DNA of 7,070 bases from NCBI GenBank assembly GCA_009835515.1, contig VXXH01000172.1:1-7070 (forward strand). The letters are read 5' to 3'. The DNA comes from Candidatus Poribacteria bacterium. Lineage in GTDB: Bacteria; Poribacteria; WGA-4E; WGA-3G. Of the stretch, positions 1 through 5,766 are shown piece after piece (the stretch's first letter is position 1; each line of letters opens with the position of its first letter). Below the pieces are notes generated by a model. The model ran no database searches, was not told where the DNA came from, and saw only the letters and a program-made list of their open reading frames with translations. A program made the translations under genes and the position numbers.

Positions 1-66
1 ACACTGATTTTCAGATAATCAAAACGTTCTCTGTTCATAGAGCAGCTCGAAACTGAACCGATTGAT

Positions 67-72
67 AAGGAG
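67..72 (+). promoter_or_regulatory. Ribosome binding site of the PhyH-family gene
   Basis: AAGGAG lies six bases before the ATG at 79 and supports that start codon. The remaining upstream bases (1-66) contain no coding region I can support and no clear promoter. Confidence 0.75.
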
Positions 73-78
73 AAACTC

Positions 79-903
79 ATGCCAGTTTTTGATGCAGAAG
101 CCTTAGAATTTTGGGAAGAAAACGGTTATGTTGTCGTACCGGAAGCGGTGCCGCTTGAAAATTGCCGCGCTGCCGAACAAGCCGTCTGGGATTTTCTTGA
201 GATGGATGGTGATGATCCAGACAGTTGGTATCCCGATCCGCCGTGCCGGAGCATCATGGTAGAAATTTATCAACACCAAGCCTTGTGGAATAACCGCCAA
301 TACCCGCGCGTCCATCAGGCATTCTCAGAAATTTGGAACAACGATAAACTCTGGGTTAGTTTTGATCGGGCAAGCATGAATCCGCCTGAGCGTCCGGATT
401 ATGAATTCACCGGTCCTTACCTACATTGGGATATGTCGTTAGACAATATGCCCGTGCGCTTAAAAGTGCAGGGTGTACTCTATCTGGCGGATACACCCGG
501 TAATCAAGGCGCGTTTACCTGTATTCCGGGTTTCCATCGGAAGTTGGAAGCATGGTTGAACGACCTGCCTGACGATGCCAACCCGCGGGAAGTGGTTCGG
601 AAATACCAAGCGGAAGCGGTGCCTGTTGCCGGGAAAGCTGGCGATTTGGTGATCTGGCATAGCGCACTACCGCACGGCAGCAGCCCAAACTCCGCGGAAC
701 GTCCACGGATGGCGCAGTATATTACGATGTCACCGGCACCAAATGATGGCAAGGATACAAGCGAAGGCCGTGTTAAAGGGTGGCGCGAACGGTTAACAGG
801 GCTCGGAAAAGAGGCGAAAGAGAAGGAGCATCACCACGGTAAAACTGCCGAGTTGACACCTTTAGGCAAGAAACTCCTCGGACTTGAACCGTGGGTTGCC
901 TGA
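79..903 (+). CDS. Phytanoyl-CoA dioxygenase (PhyH) family Fe(II)/2-oxoglutarate oxygenase
   Basis: Predicted soluble, cytoplasmic non-haem iron oxygenase of 274 residues, a usual size for bacterial PhyH-family proteins. Family members couple oxidative decarboxylation of 2-oxoglutarate to hydroxylation, or a related oxidation, of an organic substrate. The iron-binding triad is visible: H116 and D118 in the HWD motif, and the distal H199 in the LPHGSSPN motif. R210, eleven residues after H199, is placed where the family binds the 2-oxoglutarate carboxylate; R208 is a less likely alternative. The N-terminal stretch with FWEENGYVVV (residues 11-20) is the typical PhyH opening. The C-terminal tail (about 224-274) is rich in Lys, Glu and His and ends in a leucine-rich segment. 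No signal peptide or membrane segment is seen. The ATG follows an AAGGAG at 67-72. The substrate is unknown: the family covers many small-molecule oxidations, so the name should not be read as activity on phytanoyl-CoA. The family call is firm. Confidence 0.92.
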   Translation: MPVFDAEALEFWEENGYVVVPEAVPLENCRAAEQAVWDFLEMDGDDPDSWYPDPPCRSIMVEIYQHQALWNNRQYPRVHQAFSEIWNNDKLWVSFDRASMNPPERPDYEFTGPYLHWDMSLDNMPVRLKVQGVLYLADTPGNQGAFTCIPGFHRKLEAWLNDLPDDANPREVVRKYQAEAVPVAGKAGDLVIWHSALPHGSSPNSAERPRMAQYITMSPAPNDGKDTSEGRVKGWRERLTGLGKEAKEKEHHHGKTAELTPLGKKLLGLEPWVA

Positions 904-970
904 TGCGTCTCTATGGTTAATAAGTAGGGTGGGTGCTTGGAGCCACTCGCTGGTGTGCAGCTCGTGCATG

Positions 971-976
971 AAGGAG
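971..976 (+). promoter_or_regulatory. Ribosome binding site that decides the cydA start
   Basis: AAGGAG ends nine bases before the ATG at 986. The reading frame stays open further upstream, to an ATG at 884 inside the preceding gene. That longer start would add 34 residues unlike any cytochrome bd N-terminus and would overlap the oxygenase gene. The Shine-Dalgarno site and the family alignment both favour 986. Confidence 0.85.
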
Positions 977-985
977 AGCACTCTC

Positions 986-2296
986 ATGACAGATTTATTA
1001 GCAGCACGCGCACAAATGGCGATGTCCCTCGCATTCCACATCATTTTCGCAGCAGTCGGCATAGCCATGCCACTATTGATGGTGATTGCCGAAGGGATGT
1101 GGCTCAAGACACGGGAAGAAGTCTACCTAACGCTGGCGAAGCAGTGGGCGAAAGGCACGGCTATCATGTTCGCTGTCGGCGCAGTCTCAGGGACTGTCTT
1201 GTCTTTTGAACTCGGCTTGTTGTGGCCCAATTTCATGGCTTACGCCGGTCCGATCATCGGTATGCCGTTTTCGCTGGAAGGGTTCGCATTCTTCTTAGAG
1301 GCGATCTTCTTAGGGCTTTATCTCTATGGTTGGGACCGCATCCCAAAATTAGCGCACTGGTTTGCGGGGATGATGGTGCTGCTCGGCGGCACATTTTCCG
1401 GTATCTTCGTTGTTACCGCCAACGCATGGATGAATACACCTACCGGGTTCTCAATTGTTGATGGCAAAGTGACAAACGTTGATCCGATTGCGGCAATGCT
1501 GAACCCTTCTTCATTTAGCCAGGCACTTCACATGACAATCGCTGCTTTCTTGGCGGTTGGATTTGCAGTCGCTGGCATCCACGCCTATTTTCTCAGACGC
1601 GACCCCGATAATCTGTTCCATCGTCGGGCGTTTGCGATTGCCTTAAGTGTGGGTGCTGTGTTCGCGCTCCTCCAACCGATTTCGGGCGACATCAGTGCGA
1701 AGCGCGTCGCAAAATACCAACCTATCAAACTTGCAGCGATGGAGGCACAGTGGGAGACAGAGCGCGGCGCACCCTTGCGCATCGGTGGTATTCCCGATGA
1801 AGATGCCGAGGAAACCCGGTATGCACTTGAGATTCCAAAAGCACTCAGTTTCCTCGCACATTTTGACTTCAACGCAGAAATCATGGGGCTCAAGGAAGTG
1901 CCGCGCGAAGATCGTCCACCGGTGACAATCGTGCATTTCGCATTTCAGATTATGGTCGCGTGTGGGATAGTCTTGATTATTGCTGGTATTATTGGGGGCT
2001 GGTTGGCGTGGAAACACAAAAGTTTGCCAACCCAACGTTGGTATCTTCGGTTCGTTACGTTCTGCACGCCACTTGGATTTATTGCGATTGAAGCGGGTTG
2101 GACAGTCACAGAGGTCGGACGGCAACCGTGGGTTATCTACAATATCATGCGCACAGCAGATGCGGTGACCCCGATGCCGAACCTCGTTGTTCCCTTTGTC
2201 AGTTTTACTATCCTTTACATTTTTCTTTCAATTATTGTTGTTGTCCTATTACGCCGTCAAATCTTCCAGAGTCCACGTTTGTATAACACAAATTAG
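986..2296 (+). CDS. cydA: Cytochrome bd-type quinol oxidase subunit I (short Q-loop, CIO-like)
   Basis: Haem-bearing subunit of the membrane quinol:O2 oxidoreductase, which oxidises quinol and reduces O2 to water without pumping protons. It has 436 residues and is strongly hydrophobic. Visible functional residues, by comparison with E. coli CydA: H18 (b595 ligand), H182 and M323 (b558 ligands, the latter in FQIMVACG), E98 and E105 in the EGFAFFLE motif near the di-haem site, and GRQPW at 378-382. The quinol-binding Q loop keeps QPIKLAAME (245-253), with K248 and E253 matching E. coli K252 and E257. The protein is clearly shorter than E. coli CydA (about 520 residues), because the C-terminal half of the Q loop is missing. 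This defines the short-loop subfamily that includes the cyanide-insensitive oxidases (CIO, CioA). Whether haem d or only b-type haems are bound cannot be told from sequence. cydB follows after 12 bases, so the two are surely co-transcribed. Confidence 0.97.
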   Translation: MTDLLAARAQMAMSLAFHIIFAAVGIAMPLLMVIAEGMWLKTREEVYLTLAKQWAKGTAIMFAVGAVSGTVLSFELGLLWPNFMAYAGPIIGMPFSLEGFAFFLEAIFLGLYLYGWDRIPKLAHWFAGMMVLLGGTFSGIFVVTANAWMNTPTGFSIVDGKVTNVDPIAAMLNPSSFSQALHMTIAAFLAVGFAVAGIHAYFLRRDPDNLFHRRAFAIALSVGAVFALLQPISGDISAKRVAKYQPIKLAAMEAQWETERGAPLRIGGIPDEDAEETRYALEIPKALSFLAHFDFNAEIMGLKEVPREDRPPVTIVHFAFQIMVACGIVLIIAGIIGGWLAWKHKSLPTQRWYLRFVTFCTPLGFIAIEAGWTVTEVGRQPWVIYNIMRTADAVTPMPNLVVPFVSFTILYIFLSIIVVVLLRRQIFQSPRLYNTN

Positions 2297-2308
2297 TGGG
2301 AGGTTCAG

Positions 2309-3349
2309 ATGTTAACCCTTGAGCTTTGCGTTGCGGGTGTGATGCTTATCTCCCTGATTATCTATATGCTGACAGGCGGCGCGGATTTCGGGGGCGGTAT
2401 CTGGGACCTGTTCGCGACCGGGCCGCGTGCAAAATCACAACGCGCACTTATCACAAACGCCATTGCCCCTATCTGGGAAGCAAATCACGTCTGGCTAATT
2501 GTGATTGTCGTGCTGCTTTTCGTGGCATTTCCTGTTGCATTCGCGGCGATTAGCACGGCGTTACACATTCCACTGACATTGATGCTTATCGGGATTGTGC
2601 TGCGGGGCTCGGCTTTTGTATTTCGTACCTACGATGTCCAATCGGATACAACACATCGCCGTTGGAGCCGAGTCTTCGCCGTGGCAAGTGCCATCACGCC
2701 TGTGATGTTGGGGATTACATTGGGCGCGGTTGCCTCCGGCACAATTCACGTTGATATAGAAAGCGGACAGGTAGACACCGACTTCATCTCAGCGTGGCTT
2801 GCACCGTTTCCCTTTGCGATAGGTCTTTTCACCTTGACGCTTTGCGCGTTGCTCGCAGCAGTATATCTCACGCTGGAGACGGATGACACCGCGTTGCAAG
2901 AAGATTTTCGACGACGCGCGCTTATCGCTGCAGTGAGTGTCGGTGCAATGGCAGGACTGAGTTTTATCTTATCTGCTGAAGGGGCACCAACAATTCGACG
3001 CGGACTCGGTAATGCACCTTGGTCAATCCCGTTTCATATCTTAACAGGCGCAGTGGCATTGTGGGCGATCTGGACGATTTGGAACCGTCAATTTCGCCTT
3101 GCGCGTATCCTCGTCCCGATACAGGTTACGCTAATCGTTTTCGGTTGGGGGTTAGCACAGTATCCATATCTTGTCACACCGGATTTAACCTTTTCAAACA
3201 CAGCCGCGCCAGATGCAGTACTGCGTCCGATACTGATTGTGCTCGGTGTAGGCGGTGTGCTGTTGGTCCCTGCGTTCTGGTATCTTTACGCTGTGTTTAA
3301 GGGCACATCTCGGAAGACAACGGATAGCGCAATGCAGGGTGACACTTAA
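2309..3349 (+). CDS. cydB: Cytochrome bd-type quinol oxidase subunit II
   Basis: Second integral-membrane subunit of the bd-type oxidase, needed for a stable, active complex with CydA. It has 346 residues, a usual length, and many hydrophobic segments. Family signatures are GGADFGGG at 23-30, IAPIWEANHVWLI at 52-64 and RGSAFVFR at 99-106. D26 and E57 are acidic residues at conserved family positions; E57 stands where E. coli has D58. The gene starts 12 bases after the cydA stop, with GGGAGG at 2298-2303 as ribosome binding site. The last few residues are polar. No small cydX-like reading frame follows before the next gene at 3522, which fits the variable occurrence of that subunit in short-loop enzymes. 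No cydC or cydD, the exporter needed for bd assembly in some bacteria, lies in the window. Confidence 0.96.
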   Translation: MLTLELCVAGVMLISLIIYMLTGGADFGGGIWDLFATGPRAKSQRALITNAIAPIWEANHVWLIVIVVLLFVAFPVAFAAISTALHIPLTLMLIGIVLRGSAFVFRTYDVQSDTTHRRWSRVFAVASAITPVMLGITLGAVASGTIHVDIESGQVDTDFISAWLAPFPFAIGLFTLTLCALLAAVYLTLETDDTALQEDFRRRALIAAVSVGAMAGLSFILSAEGAPTIRRGLGNAPWSIPFHILTGAVALWAIWTIWNRQFRLARILVPIQVTLIVFGWGLAQYPYLVTPDLTFSNTAAPDAVLRPILIVLGVGGVLLVPAFWYLYAVFKGTSRKTTDSAMQGDT

Positions 3350-3364
3350 TAAAGATAGTTCGAC

Positions 3365-3393
3365 GTAAATCATCTTCTTTTCCCTTGATTTAC
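3365..3393 (+). repeat. 8-bp inverted repeat after cydB (possible weak terminator or operator)
   Basis: GTAAATCA at 3365-3372 is perfectly complementary to TGATTTAC at 3386-3393, with a 13-base pyrimidine-rich loop. The stem is AT-rich and no long T run follows at once, so it would be a poor intrinsic terminator. It starts 15 bases after the cydB stop. It could equally be a regulator binding site for the downstream operon, because it overlaps a candidate -35 hexamer. Confidence 0.35.
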
Positions 3394-3413
3394 CTCTCAT
3401 TTCCTGCTAAACT
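3385..3413 (+). promoter_or_regulatory. Candidate sigma70-like promoter for the transporter operon
   Basis: TTGATT at 3385-3390 and TAAACT at 3408-3413 are separated by 17 bases, the ideal spacing. Each matches four of six consensus positions. It lies about 110 bases before the TRAP start. Hexamers this weak arise often by chance in AT-rich DNA, and the host's promoter consensus is unknown, so this is only a candidate. Confidence 0.22.
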
Positions 3414-3521
3414 TAAAGCAAATTGAGGCATTTCGTTCTCTGTTTTGCAAACCCGTACCTTGGATAACGAGCGAAGTTCAAACCACACCAGCAAACCCAA
3501 AAAGCGGAATCGGTTAATCTA

Positions 3522-5582
3522 TTGATACAGAAGTTAAAGAATAACATCTTTCTTGTCGTTTCGGTGCTGTTATGCCTCTTTATCTTAGTCGAGGTCAATT
3601 ACCCGCAGCTCGCACCACAATCAGAGTTAGCACTCTTCGCTATGTTGGGGTTAATAGTGGTATTTTTGAGGTACCCTATTCATTCACATTTTGGCGAAGC
3701 TCGCAAGCCAAAACTTGCTGTTAAAAGTGCGGACAACCCTGTTTTTCAAACGCTTGATGTTGTGTGTATAGGCAGTGTGATCGCCTGCTTCGGCTACGTT
3801 GTAACGCAAACAGAACCGATTTTTCAAGGCTTCTGGTTAGACGGTAGGTCCCTTGGTGACCGCGCTGGGGCAGAACTCTCGCTGGATTACATCGTCGGTG
3901 GGGTCGGACTCATTTTAGTATTAGAGGCGACGCGTCGTTCTATTGGTCTGACACTCCCGCTACTTTCTCTTGCATTTCTTCTTTATGCCGGTTTTGGGCA
4001 GTTTATGCCGGATGGGTTGTTTCCACATCGTGGGTATTCCGTTCAACGTATTATCAGTCAGACTTTTTTACACAGTCAAGGCACATTTGGCATCGCGCTT
4101 CGGGTAATGTTCACGTATGTGTTCCTGTTTGTCCTGTTCGGTACGTTGCTCGAACGGACGGGAGCAACCAGTTATGTCTTGGATTTGGCGAGGCGCGTGT
4201 TCGGTGCGAGTGCGGGGGCACCCGCGAAGGTCGCTGTCTTGAGCAGCGGTATGATGGGGTCACTGTCGGGTTCTGCCGTGGCAAATACAGCGACGACTGG
4301 AACCTTTACGATTCCGTTGATGCAACGCTCTGGGTTTCCACCTACGATAGCAGGCGGAATTGAAGCCGCGGCGAGTTCTGGCGGCGCATTAGTACCACCC
4401 ATCATGGGGGCAGCCGCATATATGATGCTCGAAATCGTGGAGCCTGCCGTTACATATCTGGAAATCATCAGGGCAGCACTACTACCCGCTATCCTTTATT
4501 ATACGGGGATGCTGTGTATGGTGCATTTCGCTGCAAAGAGTCGTAGACATACACCGCGTAACGCTCATAGTTCCGAAGAAACAAGTGGCGACGCGTCGAA
4601 AGAGAAGCGTGGGAAACTTTTGACGCTGCAAGGGTTTATCTTTCTCGCTGCGTTTGTTACGCTCATCGGTGTTTTGTTAATAGGTGCTACGGCGTTCCGA
4701 GCGGTCAGCTGGAGTCTGTTAATAGTCATCGCAATAACCCTGTTAGGCTACCTGATACGTCGAATACGTGGACAACCCTCTAACACTGAAACCGGTGTTG
4801 GTGCTTCGGATTTGAGGCAAGGGATCAACTTTTTAATAGCACCTTGTGAACGTGCAGCGCAGAGCGGCGTTTCGTTGATTGCGGCTGCAGCGTGCGTTGG
4901 TATCATCTTAGGTGTGGTAACACTGACGGGTATCGGTAGTAAGTTGCCATCGGTGCTTTTACCGCTTGCATCCACTAACCTCGTGTTAGCACTGTTCTTT
5001 CTGATGATCTCGACAATTATTCTCGGGATGGGCTTGCCTTCATCGGTCTGTTATCTGCTGATGGCTATCTTGGTGGGTCCCGTGCTCCTGGATTTGGGAG
5101 TCGTTCCGCTCGCGGCGCATTTTTTTATTTTCTATTTCGGGATGATGTCGATGGTGACCCCACCTGTTGCATTGGCGGCGTATGCTGCAGCCGCGATCGC
5201 AGGTTCCGGGATAATGGCGACAGGGTTCGCAGCCTTCAGGTTCGCGCTCGTCGGTTTCGCGTTGCCTTACGCGTTTGTCATGCGACCTGCGTTACTCTGG
5301 CTGAATAGCGATGGTGATATACCAGGATTATGGACGGTTTTCGGGAATTTCTCTCTCACATTATTTGGCACTGTTATCTTCGCGGCTGCGATTGCTGGTT
5401 ATGTCTTTAACAGGTTAGCCCTATGGACACGCGGTATTCTGTTCGCCGCTGCACTCATTCTCTTTTTTATCCCGACCGATGTTCAGTTTGTGTGGATTCA
5501 TGGAATAGTAATAGTCGCCAGTATTGCCATTTTCTATTCTAATTGGCGAAAAAAGGAGACACACCATGAAAAGCCCGATTAG
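3522..5582 (+). CDS. TRAP transporter fused permease (4TM/12TM, DctQ-DctM fusion)
   Basis: Integral inner-membrane permease of 686 residues from the TRAP family, in which the small DctQ-like and large DctM-like subunits are joined in one chain. Such permeases use ion gradients and normally a periplasmic binding protein, often of the TAXI type, to import carboxylates or related small molecules. The N-terminal small-subunit part covers roughly residues 1-120. The large part begins near LEATRR (134-139). Hallmark motifs are SGSAVANTATTG (249-260), EAAASSGG (281-288) with PPIMGAAAY following (292-300), GMGLPSS (502-508) and VTPPVALAAY (545-554). A charged loop at about 339-365 splits the two halves of the large domain. 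The chosen start is TTG, because no ATG or GTG exists earlier in the open frame; later candidates (GTG at 3564, ATG at 3642) would cut into or remove the first membrane segment. The ribosome binding site is weak. The 3' end overlaps the next gene by 17 bases. The substrate is unknown and no binding-protein gene is adjacent in this window. Confidence 0.93.
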   Translation: MIQKLKNNIFLVVSVLLCLFILVEVNYPQLAPQSELALFAMLGLIVVFLRYPIHSHFGEARKPKLAVKSADNPVFQTLDVVCIGSVIACFGYVVTQTEPIFQGFWLDGRSLGDRAGAELSLDYIVGGVGLILVLEATRRSIGLTLPLLSLAFLLYAGFGQFMPDGLFPHRGYSVQRIISQTFLHSQGTFGIALRVMFTYVFLFVLFGTLLERTGATSYVLDLARRVFGASAGAPAKVAVLSSGMMGSLSGSAVANTATTGTFTIPLMQRSGFPPTIAGGIEAAASSGGALVPPIMGAAAYMMLEIVEPAVTYLEIIRAALLPAILYYTGMLCMVHFAAKSRRHTPRNAHSSEETSGDASKEKRGKLLTLQGFIFLAAFVTLIGVLLIGATAFRAVSWSLLIVIAITLLGYLIRRIRGQPSNTETGVGASDLRQGINFLIAPCERAAQSGVSLIAAAACVGIILGVVTLTGIGSKLPSVLLPLASTNLVLALFFLMISTIILGMGLPSSVCYLLMAILVGPVLLDLGVVPLAAHFFIFYFGMMSMVTPPVALAAYAAAAIAGSGIMATGFAAFRFALVGFALPYAFVMRPALLWLNSDGDIPGLWTVFGNFSLTLFGTVIFAAAIAGYVFNRLALWTRGILFAAALILFFIPTDVQFVWIHGIVIVASIAIFYSNWRKKETHHEKPD
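5553..5558 (+). promoter_or_regulatory. Ribosome binding site that decides the DUF3311 gene start
   Basis: AAGGAG lies seven bases before the ATG at 5566, within the TRAP coding region. An earlier in-frame ATG at 5524 would add 14 residues but has no comparable site, and the shorter protein begins like others of the family, with a few charged residues before a membrane segment. Confidence 0.8.
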
Positions 5583-5766
5583 ATGGGTGTTGTACTGTCT
5601 GCTCGTCCTACTGTTTTTCCTTCACAACGATTTCTGGTTCTGGCAAACACCGCAAATTGTTTTAGGGTTACCGGTAGGGTTGCTCTATCATATCGGCTAC
5701 TGCCTTGTGGCAGCGTTGCTGATGGCCGCTTTCGTCAAAGCACGAAAGGATTGGGGGCAGAAATGA
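5566..5766 (+). CDS. DUF3311-family small membrane protein, SSS symporter partner
   Basis: Small protein of 66 residues with two hydrophobic segments, roughly 5-20 and 36-57, and a charged C-terminus (KARKDWGQK). The size, the two-helix layout, the proline-glycine centre (QTPQIVLGLPVG, 28-39) and a position directly before a sodium:solute symporter gene fit the DUF3311 family, known as a small companion encoded with SSS transporters. By analogy with other small partner subunits it may help assembly or stability of the symporter, but no reaction is established. The gene starts inside the end of the TRAP gene (17-base overlap), and its TGA stop overlaps the ATG of the symporter, so all three are probably translated in a coupled way. 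The family call rests on layout and context more than on a diagnostic motif. Confidence 0.8.
   Translation: MKSPIRWVLYCLLVLLFFLHNDFWFWQTPQIVLGLPVGLLYHIGYCLVAALLMAAFVKARKDWGQK

Larger units (their letters stand above)
3350..3521 (+). other. Intergenic region between the cyd operon and the transporter operon
   Basis: This is the largest non-coding gap, 172 bases, AT-rich in its first half. It contains an inverted repeat (3365-3393), a weak promoter-like hexamer pair (3385-3413) and the segment just before a TTG start codon. The TRAP frame stays open back to a stop at 3465-3467 but has no ATG, GTG or TTG between that stop and 3522. No small gene with a ribosome binding site is visible. The gap most likely marks an operon boundary. 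Confidence 0.6.

Noticed and set aside
940..963. Possible hairpin between the PhyH gene and cydA (GAGCCAC pairing with GTG and GCTC)
   Set aside because: The stem needs a four-base bulge, has short arms and no T run after it, so it is not a credible terminator.
884..985. Upstream extension of the cydA frame to the ATG at 884
   Set aside because: It overlaps the oxygenase gene, adds 34 residues unlike any CydA N-terminus, and the ATG at 986 has a strong AAGGAG site and starts as the family does.
904..985. Search for a promoter before cydA
   Set aside because: No hexamer pair with acceptable spacing and match was found; absence is inconclusive because the host consensus is unknown.
1643..2125. 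Minus-strand open frame of 160 codons within cydA
   Set aside because: It lies wholly antisense to a strongly supported gene, shows no recognisable domain or hydrophobic pattern, and has no clear context. It is a shadow frame.
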